Counted from the first letter of the stretch, positions 1-6,868 are shown. The stretch is DNA of 8,050 bases from an uncultured Helicobacteraceae bacterium (GCA_937973585.1 CALJKN010000125.1:1-8050); one strand, 5' to 3'. Program-made: numbers and translations. Notes: generated by a model from the letters alone, not told the origin.

Positions 1-1787
1 GCGCTCAGCACCTCTGCCCACTTGTAGCTGTAGTATCCGGCGGCGTATCCACCTGAAAATATATGGGAGAACGAGTTTTTGAATTTGTTGTACTCAGGCG
101 GCCTGATTACGGCTACTTCGTCTCTTACCTCTCCTAGTATCTTTTCGGCTCCGGCCTCGTCCGTTTGGGTGGAGTGGATACGCATATCGAATATCCCAAA
201 CTCCAGTTGACGGAGCATCCCCATCGCCGATTGGAAGTTTCTGGCTCTTTGCAATCTCGCTATATCCTCGTCGCTTAGCGGCTCTTTTGTTTTGTAGTGG
301 TACGAAAACATCTTTAGAACCTCTTTTTTGTAGGCAAAGTTTTCCAAAAACTGTGACGGAAACTCAACCACGTCCCACATAACCCCGTTTACGCCCGATA
401 CCGTCGGAACCTTGTTTTTTGAGAGGAGGTGGTGGAGGGCGTGACCCATCTCGTGAAACAACGTCTCAATGTCGTAGTGTCTGAGCAGGGAAGGGGTTTT
501 TTTGGTTTGTTTCGGGAAGTTGCAGACGATAAACGCAACCGGCAACACCTCTTTGTCTTTGACGTCTATATGGGCGTTTAGCCAGTTGTCCATCCATGCG
601 CCGCCTTTTTTGTCCCGTCTGGCGCACAAATCCATATAGAGTCTGCCGGATACTACATCATTCTCATACATATCAAAGGCTTTTGCCCCTTTATCCCATA
701 GCTTGGCCGAAACCTCTTTGAACTCTATCCCGAACATATTTTTCAAAAATTCAAACATCCCGTCAAGAACAGAATTTAGCTCAAAATATTGTTTAAAATA
801 CTCCTCGTCTATATCAAACGCCTCACGTCTCAGCCTCTCCGAATAAAACGCCGTATCGTAGCTTTGCAAATCGGTATTCCCGTCTTTTGCGGCAAACCCT
901 TTTAGCTCTTCAAAATCTTTTTGTCCTCCGACTTTTGATTTTGCGGCCAAAGAGCGCAAAAACTCCAAAACCTCAGAGTGGGAAGAGGCCATTTTTGTCG
1001 CCAATGAGTATGAGGCAAACGAATCAAAGCCGAGTATTTTTGCCTTTTCGTCTCTTAGGGCTAGTATTTTTGTGATTAGTTCACCGTTTTTTGTACCTCT
1101 AGTCGAATACGCCTTGTATAGCTCCTCCCTTTTTGCCCTGTTTGGCCCATAGGTCAGGTAGGCTAGGTAGCTAGGTTGTTGGAGTGTGAATTTGTAGACT
1201 GTTTTGCCGTCTTTTGTTGTTTTGGCGCTCTCTTTTTCAAGCTCCGGCATCCCGTCTACGTCGGCCTCGTTTTCCAGTATCATCTCAAAAGCGTTTGTGT
1301 CGTCCAAAACGTTTTGGCTAAAGTCGTTTTGGATTTCACTCAGAGCCTCGTTGATCTCTTTTATCCTCTGCTTTTTATCGTCTTCAAGGGCGACACCTTC
1401 CAGCTCAAAATCGTCGATTTCGTCTTTTAGGGCATTCAACTCTTCAGCCGATAGCGTGGCCTGTTCTTTTTCGTATATCTCTTTTAGCGCCTCATATAGT
1501 TTTTTGTTTTGCGATATTTCGGTGCTGTATGCGGTAAGGGCAGGGAGGATTTGTTTTACCGTTTTTTGGGTTTTGGAGGAGTTTTTTACCCCGTTTAGGT
1601 GAAAAATAGGTTGGATAAAAAAATTCAGCCGTTCACCTAGTTCGTAGTAGGGGGCAACAAAATTTTTGTATGTTTTGTCTTTTAGTTTTAGGAGTTTTTC
1701 GATCTGTTTTTTGTTTTTTTCGATAGTCTCTAAACTGCTTTGTTTTAGCTCTTTTAAGTCCGTATTAAATTCGGGAAATTTCCCCAT
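1..1787 (-). CDS. prlC: M3-family zinc oligopeptidase, oligopeptidase A-like (C-terminus cut off by window edge)
   Basis: A cytoplasmic zinc metallopeptidase expected to degrade short peptides, including products of larger proteases and cleaved signal peptides. The frame is open for 595 codons from the ATG at 1785-1787 to the left edge. No signal peptide or membrane segment is seen. The catalytic motif HEMGH is at residues 445-449 (zinc ligands H445 and H449, catalytic E446). The third ligand is E475 in VVEFPSQ, thirty residues after H445, the same spacing I recall for E. coli PrlC. Near the edge, GGYAAGYYSYKWAEVL matches the substrate-binding Gly/Tyr segment of the family. Roughly 50-70 C-terminal residues are probably missing, compared with 680 aa in E. 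coli PrlC. The start is supported by GGAG seven bases upstream. The HALHHLL and WDVVEFPSQ context favours oligopeptidase A over dipeptidyl carboxypeptidase (Dcp), a family relative. It lies 60 bases downstream of the cyclase gene. Confidence 0.93.
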   Translation of the reverse strand, partial: MGKFPEFNTDLKELKQSSLETIEKNKKQIEKLLKLKDKTYKNFVAPYYELGERLNFFIQPIFHLNGVKNSSKTQKTVKQILPALTAYSTEISQNKKLYEALKEIYEKEQATLSAEELNALKDEIDDFELEGVALEDDKKQRIKEINEALSEIQNDFSQNVLDDTNAFEMILENEADVDGMPELEKESAKTTKDGKTVYKFTLQQPSYLAYLTYGPNRAKREELYKAYSTRGTKNGELITKILALRDEKAKILGFDSFASYSLATKMASSHSEVLEFLRSLAAKSKVGGQKDFEELKGFAAKDGNTDLQSYDTAFYSERLRREAFDIDEEYFKQYFELNSVLDGMFEFLKNMFGIEFKEVSAKLWDKGAKAFDMYENDVVSGRLYMDLCARRDKKGGAWMDNWLNAHIDVKDKEVLPVAFIVCNFPKQTKKTPSLLRHYDIETLFHEMGHALHHLLSKNKVPTVSGVNGVMWDVVEFPSQFLENFAYKKEVLKMFSYHYKTKEPLSDEDIARLQRARNFQSAMGMLRQLEFGIFDMRIHSTQTDEAGAEKILGEVRDEVAVIRPPEYNKFKNSFSHIFSGGYAAGYYSYKWAEVLS

Positions 1788-1794
1788 TATTTAG

Positions 1795-1798
1795 CTCC
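1795..1798 (-). promoter_or_regulatory. Shine-Dalgarno site of the M3 oligopeptidase
   Basis: GGAG on the minus strand, seven bases before the ATG at 1785-1787. It supports that start. The 60-base gap upstream (1788-1847) shows no convincing promoter or terminator, so cotranscription with the cyclase gene is plausible but unproven. Confidence 0.7.
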
Positions 1799-1847
1799 GT
1801 TTTTGGCGGGTAGTTTAAAACAAAACTGCTTTAGCCCTCCAAAAAAT

Positions 1848-3098
1848 CTAGCCCTCCTCTTTGTGCTTTTTTTTGTCCAGATACATCTGCTTATCAACAG
1901 CTTTGAACAGGCTATGAACCGCCTCACCGCCGTATTCGGATACCCCTACACTGAGGTCGATTCCGTATTCTGAGCGGCATTTTGAAGATAGTATCACGTC
2001 CCTTAGTCTTTTTGCCGCCTCTTTTGCTTTTTGTTCGGTGGTGTTGTGCATCAAACAGACAAACTCATCCCCGCCGTACCGAAACAGGTCATCCTCCCCT
2101 CTGACGCTTAGCCGTAGCGAATCGGCAATCTCTTTTAGTACCGTATCGCCGACATCGTGTCCGAGTGCGTCGTTGACGTTTTTGAAGTTATCCAAATCGG
2201 CAAACAATAGACAAAACGGCTCTCCGTAGACCTCAAATCTTTTTATTGCCTCGTCTATCTTTTCATCCAGTGCTTTTCTATTTAAAAGTCCGGTCAGTTT
2301 GTCCAGTCTACTCTCGTTTTGGAGTTCGTCGTGAAACTGTTTTTCGTAATCGTAGCTTTTCCCTATCGAAATAAACCCGATGATACTATCCTCGTCTACT
2401 ATCGGGGTTATTGTCTGCTTTTCGTAGTAGAATTCGCCGTTTTTGGTTTTATTGCAAAAAATAGCGCTAAAAGCTTTTCCTGATAAAACGGTGCTCCATA
2501 GGTTTGAGTAGTAAACGTTGTCGTGTTTGCCTGATTTTAGGATGCTTGGATTTTGCCCGATTAGCTCCTCCGCCTCGTATCCGGTTCGCTCCAGATATGC
2601 TTTGTTGGCGTATATGTAGTTGCCGCATGAGTCAAAAAGCGCCACAAAATCAGCACTTTGGTCAATCCCCTGACGAAATAGCAACAACTGTCTTTGCAAG
2701 GTTCTTGTGACCGTAACGTCTTTTTGAAACGACAAAAAAGCGGCCAGATTGCCGGATTTGTCATAGACGGGAGAGATATTCCAATGGACGAAATATTCGG
2801 TTCCGTCTTTTTTATAGTTTATCGCCTCCCCTTCAAAATACTCCTCTTTTTTGAGTGTCTCTTTTAGCCTTGCGAGTGTTTTTTTGTCGGTCTTTTCACC
2901 TTGTAGAATTCTAGGGGTTTTTCCTATTATCTCATCTCTTCCGTATCCCGTCATCCTCAAAAAAGCGGAGTTGACATACAAAATCTTCGGGTGTTCGCCG
3001 TCCAGTAGGGGTGTAGTGATAATGACCGGATTGTATGATTGTTCGATGAGGGATAACTCAATGCCGTACAAATCAAAATCGAAGTTACCGTTTTCCAT
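1848..3098 (-). CDS. PAS-PAS-GGDEF diguanylate cyclase
   Basis: Predicted to make cyclic di-GMP from two GTP, controlled by two N-terminal sensory PAS domains; 416 aa with no membrane segment, so soluble. PAS1 spans about residues 15-130 and PAS2 about 140-250. The GGDEF domain is about 264-416. Its active-site GGDEF is intact at 342-346, metal-site D301 lies in FADLDNFK, and substrate-contacting N309/D310 follow. An RxxD inhibitory site (R333-D336) sits five residues before GGDEF, so product feedback inhibition is expected. PAS1 resembles LOV domains (GYGRDEIIG, RILQG, NYKKDGT, FQKDVT), but the photoactive cysteine position holds proline (GKTPRILQG). Flavin photoadduct chemistry is therefore not expected. 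PAS2 has the generic GQNPSILKSGKHD form. The ATG start has only a weak ribosome site (GGTAG). The ligand or stimulus cannot be read from the sequence. Confidence 0.93.
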   Translation of the reverse strand: MENGNFDFDLYGIELSLIEQSYNPVIITTPLLDGEHPKILYVNSAFLRMTGYGRDEIIGKTPRILQGEKTDKKTLARLKETLKKEEYFEGEAINYKKDGTEYFVHWNISPVYDKSGNLAAFLSFQKDVTVTRTLQRQLLLFRQGIDQSADFVALFDSCGNYIYANKAYLERTGYEAEELIGQNPSILKSGKHDNVYYSNLWSTVLSGKAFSAIFCNKTKNGEFYYEKQTITPIVDEDSIIGFISIGKSYDYEKQFHDELQNESRLDKLTGLLNRKALDEKIDEAIKRFEVYGEPFCLLFADLDNFKNVNDALGHDVGDTVLKEIADSLRLSVRGEDDLFRYGGDEFVCLMHNTTEQKAKEAAKRLRDVILSSKCRSEYGIDLSVGVSEYGGEAVHSLFKAVDKQMYLDKKKHKEEG

Positions 3099-3147
3099 AT
3101 TGAGCTACCGTAAGTAAAATGCGGGTAAATGTTAATACTTGTGAGTG

Positions 3148-3153
3148 ATTATA
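3148..3153 (-). promoter_or_regulatory. Candidate -10 box for the diguanylate cyclase gene
   Basis: TATAAT on the minus strand, preceded by an AT-rich tract (TTTTTAATG) and lacking a recognisable -35 box. That is acceptable for the main sigma factor in Campylobacterota. It would give a leader of about 40 bases before the ATG at 3098. A perfect hexamer in AT-rich DNA can arise by chance, so this is only a moderate call. Confidence 0.4.
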
Positions 3154-3190
3154 CATTAAAAACAGATTTTTTGTAGTTGAATCATTTGAT

Positions 3191-3267
3191 TAATTCTCAA
3201 ATTTTCGGCAAAGCCGTAAATTAGGTCTTCAGCAGACTGCTCTCGCAACTAGTTGCTCTTTTGAGAA
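3191..3267 (+). repeat. Structured intergenic element, copy A (homologous to copy B at 4600-4677, opposite orientation)
   Basis: A palindrome-rich noncoding element. Read on the plus strand it has an outer stem TTCTCAAA (3194-3201) with TTTGAGAA (3260-3267). Inside this are a small hairpin CGGC-AAA-GCCG (3206-3216), a hairpin GTCT-TCAGC-AGAC (3225-3237) in the conserved core, and GCAA-CTAG-TTGC (3245-3256) followed by TCTTTT. The core 3218-3237 matches the reverse complement of 4634-4653 at 19 of 20 positions. Over 70 ungapped columns I count about 52 identities with copy B, and several differences are paired compensations in stems. It lies between the cyclase start and the 3' hairpin of the sulfhydrylase gene. 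Direction of transcription, if any, is unclear. It could be a small RNA, part of a terminator family, or a mobile palindromic repeat. Confidence 0.7.
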
Positions 3268-3275
3268 CTGAGGGT

Positions 3276-3310
3276 TATAAAATTTACGGGAAAGACCCGC
3301 AAATTTTATA
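3276..3310 (-). terminator. 3' hairpin of the sulfhydrylase gene, overlapping its stop codon
   Basis: A 15-bp stem (3276-3290 with 3296-3310) and a five-base loop. On the minus-strand transcript every pair forms, counting one G-U wobble; on the plus strand that position is an A-C mismatch, which favours function in minus-strand RNA. The TAA stop at 3306-3308 lies inside the 5' arm. There is no clean U-run after the stem; the 3' arm ends AAATTTTATAA. It may act as a weak terminator or an mRNA-stabilising 3' structure. Confidence 0.6.
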
Positions 3311-4535
3311 TCAAGCCAAGGGCGGTGGAGAAATCTTCCAGCAAGTCCTCTATATCTTCGATTCCGACAGATACCCTGATAACTCCGTCGGTTACTTTCA
3401 TATCTGCTTTTTGCCCCTCCGAATACTCAGAGTATATCGTAGAGTGCGGGTGGATAACCAAAGTTTTGTTGTCGCATAGGTTTGTTGAGCGTCTGGCGAT
3501 TTTAAGGGCGTTCATAAACGAAAAACAAGCCTCTTTTGAGCCTAGATCAAACGTCAATACGGAACTAGGGTATCTAAACTGTTTTTCGGCTAACATGAAA
3601 AACCTATTGTCGTCAAGCCCAGGATAGTTTACCGCTACGACCTTTTCATTTGTTTTTAGCCATTTGGCCAGCATGAGGGTGTTTATACAACACTTGTCGG
3701 CTCTAAGCGCCATAGTCTCAAGACCGAGGCTTTGCAGGTAGGCGTTGTGAGGGCTGATCGCCGCTCCAAGATTTCTGAAAACCTCTTTTTTTAGCCTGTT
3801 AAAAAAAGCTCCGGAGCCGAATTTGTGCGCCCACTCTCTCAGCGACGGGTTTTTTGCCCATTCGTATGTTCCGTAGTCCAGTACCGCACCGCCCACCGAC
3901 GTAGCCCCGCCGGAGATAAATTTTGTCGTAGATATCACCTCAAGATCAAGCCCCAAAGCCTCACCGTCCGATAGATACGGCGGTGTCATGGTCGTATCCG
4001 CTATCAGGAGTATCCCGTGTTCATCGGCGAGTGAGCGTAGAGCCTCTATATCTGCAATCTCTAGTTGCGGATTTGTGATTGTCTCAAAAAACAGTGCCCT
4101 TGTATTTTTGTCTATAGCCCCTCTGACTGCATCCAAATCGCAAAAATCTACAGCTTTTACCTCTACACCGAATCCGGCAAACGTCTTTGCAAAAAGCGAA
4201 TAGGTGTGTCCGAACAGGTATTTTGAGGATACGATGTTGTCACCTGCTGATGCAATAGTCATTACCGTATTCGATATAGCCGCCATTCCGCTGGCGAAAG
4301 CCAGAGCGTATTTTGCTTTTGAGATATTTTTTAGTTTTCTCTCAAAAAAATCGACCGTCGGATTGCCGACTCTGGTATATGTAAAACCGGGGGTTGTCCC
4401 GTTAAAAACGCTCTCTATGGTATCTGAATCCTCAAACTCAAACGCCGCCCCGTCGTAAACCGGAAAGTTTAGCGCCCCATACGGGTCTTTGCGTCCGTAC
4501 TCAACATGAACCGCTTTTGTATTAAAGCCTCTCAA
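3306..4535 (-). CDS. PLP-dependent Cys/Met metabolism enzyme, probable O-acetyl/O-succinylhomoserine sulfhydrylase
   Basis: A cytoplasmic fold-type I PLP enzyme of the Cys_Met_Meta_PP family. The likely reaction is joining activated homoserine with sulfide to give homocysteine for methionine synthesis. Cystathionine gamma-synthase, beta/gamma-lyase or methionine gamma-lyase cannot be excluded. Numbered from the upstream TTG at 4541, the PLP lysine is K207 in STTKFISGG and the cofactor-ring aspartate is D182 in ADTTMTPP. Phosphate-contacting Y55 and R57 are in YTRVGNPT, SGMAAI is at 84-89, and the substrate-carboxylate arginine is R389 in VIRVSVGIED. Length (409-411 aa) is normal. I prefer the TTG at 4533-4535 because AAGGA is then six bases upstream; it lies almost on top of the TTG at 4541. 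The gene stands alone, with its own consensus promoter and a 3' hairpin. No S-box or other SAM riboswitch is seen in its short leader. Confidence 0.88.
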   Translation of the reverse strand: MRGFNTKAVHVEYGRKDPYGALNFPVYDGAAFEFEDSDTIESVFNGTTPGFTYTRVGNPTVDFFERKLKNISKAKYALAFASGMAAISNTVMTIASAGDNIVSSKYLFGHTYSLFAKTFAGFGVEVKAVDFCDLDAVRGAIDKNTRALFFETITNPQLEIADIEALRSLADEHGILLIADTTMTPPYLSDGEALGLDLEVISTTKFISGGATSVGGAVLDYGTYEWAKNPSLREWAHKFGSGAFFNRLKKEVFRNLGAAISPHNAYLQSLGLETMALRADKCCINTLMLAKWLKTNEKVVAVNYPGLDDNRFFMLAEKQFRYPSSVLTFDLGSKEACFSFMNALKIARRSTNLCDNKTLVIHPHSTIYSEYSEGQKADMKVTDGVIRVSVGIEDIEDLLEDFSTALGLI

Positions 4536-4570
4536 GTTCAATCCTTAGTAACTTTATAAATTTAATTGAC

Positions 4571-4599
4571 ATTATATTTTTTTATCTCACATTTGTCAA
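4571..4599 (-). promoter_or_regulatory. Consensus sigma-70 promoter of the sulfhydrylase gene
   Basis: On the minus strand TTGACA (4594-4599) is separated by 17 bases from TATAAT (4571-4576), an exact match to both consensus boxes at optimal spacing. Transcription should begin near 4564, leaving a leader of roughly 25-30 bases that holds AAGGA and the TTG start. The plus strand carries a second TTGACA at 4566-4571, so an inverted TTGACA/TGTCAA pair brackets the promoter. Structured element B abuts the -35 box on its upstream side and is therefore outside this gene's mRNA. Confidence 0.85.
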
Positions 4600-4677
4600 G
4601 AGCCGCCCAAAAAAGCCGCTAGCGGCGTGGGCTGTCTGCCGAAGACCTAATTTTGGGCTTAGCTCAAGATTTGAGCT
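4600..4677 (-). repeat. Structured intergenic element, copy B (homologous to copy A at 3191-3267, opposite orientation)
   Basis: The homologue of copy A, here between the ftsK stop and the sulfhydrylase promoter. The conserved core is 4634-4653. The inner palindrome GCCG-CTAG-CGGC (4615-4626) keeps the CTAG loop of copy A but changes both inner base pairs together (AA/TT becomes CG/CG). GCCC at 4605-4608 can pair with GGGC at 4629-4632, or, as part of GCCCAAAA, with TTTTGGGC at 4651-4658. These two folds exclude each other. An extra GAGC (4600-4603) can pair with GCTC (4662-4665). It contains terminator-like signals for both strands, listed separately. Confidence 0.7.
4605..4632 (-). terminator. 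Probable intrinsic terminator of ftsK
   Basis: On the minus strand the hairpin GCCG-CTAG-CGGC (4615-4626) is followed immediately by six T residues (4609-4614). Flanking GCCCA (4628-4632 read in minus) and TGGGC (4605-4609) could extend the structure. It lies about 50 bases beyond the ftsK stop codon and just before the next gene's promoter, a sensible place to end ftsK transcription. Confidence 0.6.
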
Positions 4678-4683
4678 TTTTTT
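4661..4683 (+). terminator. Plus-strand intrinsic terminator just beyond the ftsK stop
   Basis: AGCTCAA (4661-4667), loop GAT, TTGAGCT (4671-4677), then an uninterrupted T-run through 4683. This is a textbook plus-strand terminator, yet no annotated gene is transcribed rightward into it. It may block antisense transcription into ftsK, or form the 3' end of a short plus-strand RNA containing element B. On the minus strand the A-run comes first, so it is a poor ftsK terminator. Confidence 0.6.
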
Positions 4684-6868
4684 ATAATATCTCTCTATTC
4701 CCTTTATTGTTTGCGGCGCTAAGCACCCCCATGGCTTCCAGTTGTTCGACGATTCTGGCGGCTCTGTTGTAGCCTATCTGTAGCCTTCTTTGGATGTAGC
4801 TGATGGATGTTTTTCTCTCTGTTAGGACTATGTTTTTTGCCTCTTCGTACATCTCGTCCAATTCGCCGTCGTTATACTCTCCGCCGCCGCCGTCCGATTG
4901 GGCTCTCGGCTCTTCCAAAAAGCTCTCGTCATAGTCGGCCTCTCTTTGAGCCTTTAGATAATCTACTACTTTTTCAATCTCAACTTCGCTACTCCAAGGG
5001 GCGTGAAGCCTCACAACACCGCTCATTCCAGGAGGGGTAAATAGCATATCGCCTCGACCTAGTAGGCTCTCGGCTCCCATCTGGTCTATGATGACCTTAC
5101 TGTCGATTTTTTGGCCGACTTTGAAGCTTACACGGGACGGTAGATTGGCTTTGATAAGCCCCGTTACGACATCGACGCTAGGGCGTTGTGTGGCTACTAT
5201 GAGGTGGATTCCGGCGGCTCTTGCCATTTGCGCCAGTCTGGCGATTGAAATCTCAACCTCTTTGCCGCTAGTCATCATCAGATCTGCCAATTCGTCGATG
5301 ATTACGACGATATACGGCAATCTCTCTTCTCCGACGCTGGCTGCTTTGTCGTTGAAGTTTTCGATATTTTTTGTTTTCGTTTTACTCATCAGAAAATACC
5401 GTCTCTCCATCTCCATCACCATATTGGCAAGAGCGTTTATCGCCTGTTTCGGTTTTGTGATTACCGGTGTCAAAAGATGGGGAATCCCGTCGTACATTGA
5501 AAATTCGAGCATTTTCGGGTCTATCATCACGAGACGCAATTCATCTGGTGAGTTTTTGTATAAAAGCGAGAGTATCATAGCGTTGATACCGACCGATTTT
5601 CCGCTTCCGGTAGTTCCGGCTATTAGTAGGTGCGGGAGTTTTTTTAGATCCGTTACAAACGGGTTTCCGACTATGTCTTTACCCAAAATAAGGGTAAGAG
5701 GGGAGAGTGATTTTTTGAATAGTTCCGATTCGATTAGCTCTCTCATGTAGATAGTCTCAATCTCACGATTCGGTATCTCTATCCCCACCACGTCTTTTCC
5801 GGGGATTGGAGCCTGAATCCTGATGGTTTGCGCCTTTAGAGCCATGGCTATGTCGTCTTGAAGGGTCAGAATACGGGAGACTTTGATATGTGCGGCGGGC
5901 TTGAACTCAAAAGTCGTAACGACCGGCCCCGCATACGTCCGGATTACATCCCCTTCGATTTTGAACCGTTTTAGCTTCTCTATCAGCTCTTTTATCTTTT
6001 CATCTATCTCGTCTTCGTTGATCTCGTTTTTTTTGGGTGCCGGTTTTGCAAATATATCGGACGGCGGGAGCTTCCACCCTTTCGGCTTTTCGCTCTCTCC
6101 AATCTCTATCGTATCCAGTAGGGCTTTGTTCTCTTCTAGCTCCGTTACTATCTCAACGTCGTTTTCTTTCTCTTTTTTTTGTTTTTTCTGTTTTTTAGGC
6201 TCTGCCTTCTCCTCTTTTTGCTCCGTCTCATCGGTATCAAAAGGGGGCTCATCGCCGATTAGCATATCCTCGGCCTCTGCCGGTCTTTGCTCCGGCTTTT
6301 TTTGCGCTTTTGGGATGTATACGTTTTTTGGAGCCTCATCGTATCTATATTCGGCCTCTTCGTATTTTGGTTCTTGCTGCGGCTTTTGCGGTTCTTCCGT
6401 TTTTTTGCTAGGTTTTAGCTTTGCAAAGAAATCACCTATTTTTGACAGTATTTTTCTAACCAATCTATCGACGCTCTCTTCAGCCAAAAGGGCAACCGAG
6501 AGCAAAAATGCGGCCGACCAGACAATCCAAAAACCTCCCTGTCCGATAATCGGGATCATCCCCTCAACCATCGAAGAACCTAACACCCCTTCGTATCTCG
6601 AATCCTTAAAAACTGTGGATTGGAGCATCATAAACAAAACAAACAGCACCGCTACCGATACGGCAAACGAAGCCCTTTTGAAATCTATAGTCTTGTTTTT
6701 GTAGATTGAGTATGTGGCGTATATGAGGGCAAACGGGTAGACGTATGCCAAAAAGCCGAAAAGATATATATTTTTAGCGGAAAAAGAGGCTCCAAAACTG
6801 CCGACAAGCGACTCGGAGCCTATAATAGTAGAAAATGCAAGATAACATAAAAGGGCGATTCCGCCCAA
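4682..6868 (-). CDS. ftsK: FtsK/SpoIIIE-type DNA translocase, cell division protein
   Basis: A membrane-anchored ATP-driven DNA pump that moves chromosome ends through the closing septum and prepares dimer resolution by Xer recombinase. The N-terminus has four predicted membrane helices (about residues 1-18, 35-57, 66-86 and 113-131). A low-complexity Lys/Glu/Pro/Gln-rich linker runs about 150-285. The motor follows: alpha domain from about 285, and beta RecA-like domain with Walker A GTTGSGKS (418-425) and Walker B VVIIDELADL (D525, E526). A C-terminal gamma winged helix spans about 668-728 and carries the YIQRRLQIGYNRAARIVEQLE signature of DNA-reading FtsK. At 728 aa it is close to other short-linker FtsK proteins. 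The TTG at 6866-6868 is the first conventional start, but it falls inside the first helix. An upstream ATT at 6890-6892 or 6887-6889 (giving M-I-Y-R-D-I-G-F-L ahead of GGIALL) fits the ribosome site better. Confidence 0.95.
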   Translation of the reverse strand: MGGIALLCYLAFSTIIGSESLVGSFGASFSAKNIYLFGFLAYVYPFALIYATYSIYKNKTIDFKRASFAVSVAVLFVLFMMLQSTVFKDSRYEGVLGSSMVEGMIPIIGQGGFWIVWSAAFLLSVALLAEESVDRLVRKILSKIGDFFAKLKPSKKTEEPQKPQQEPKYEEAEYRYDEAPKNVYIPKAQKKPEQRPAEAEDMLIGDEPPFDTDETEQKEEKAEPKKQKKQKKEKENDVEIVTELEENKALLDTIEIGESEKPKGWKLPPSDIFAKPAPKKNEINEDEIDEKIKELIEKLKRFKIEGDVIRTYAGPVVTTFEFKPAAHIKVSRILTLQDDIAMALKAQTIRIQAPIPGKDVVGIEIPNREIETIYMRELIESELFKKSLSPLTLILGKDIVGNPFVTDLKKLPHLLIAGTTGSGKSVGINAMILSLLYKNSPDELRLVMIDPKMLEFSMYDGIPHLLTPVITKPKQAINALANMVMEMERRYFLMSKTKTKNIENFNDKAASVGEERLPYIVVIIDELADLMMTSGKEVEISIARLAQMARAAGIHLIVATQRPSVDVVTGLIKANLPSRVSFKVGQKIDSKVIIDQMGAESLLGRGDMLFTPPGMSGVVRLHAPWSSEVEIEKVVDYLKAQREADYDESFLEEPRAQSDGGGGEYNDGELDEMYEEAKNIVLTERKTSISYIQRRLQIGYNRAARIVEQLEAMGVLSAANNKGNREIL

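Noticed and set aside
1176..1602. Overlapping plus-strand open frames opposite the M3 peptidase
   Set aside because: The minus frame is continuous through this region and matches the peptidase. The plus-strand products are hydrophobic/Ser-rich shadows.
2715..3055. Blue-light LOV photoreceptor domain
   Set aside because: The essential cysteine is absent (GKTPRILQG), so photoadduct formation is not supported.
3191..3267. Integron attC site or IS200/IS605-type end
   Set aside because: The GTTRRRY/RYYYAAC core pair expected of attC is not present in both copies, and no integrase or transposase gene is in the window. A REP-like mobile origin is left open in the findings.
3261..3479. Small plus-strand frame starting in the gap and running into the sulfhydrylase gene
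   Set aside because: Most of it is antisense to the conserved C-terminus of the enzyme. It has no ribosome site or motif, and its start lies inside a palindromic element.
4542..4681. SAM or other riboswitch controlling the sulfhydrylase
   Set aside because: The structured element is upstream of the -35 box and therefore not in the mRNA leader. The remaining leader of about 25-30 bases is too short for a SAM riboswitch.
5088..5750. Plus-strand open frame of 220 codons opposite the FtsK motor domain
   Set aside because: The opposite strand encodes the conserved Walker A and B motor. The antisense product has no recognisable motif.
5883..6704. Long plus-strand open frame (273 codons), Ser/Phe-rich
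   Set aside because: It is the antisense shadow of the Lys/Glu-rich FtsK linker and membrane region: the complement of AAA/GAA-type codons reads as Phe/Ser. No domain or supporting context is seen.
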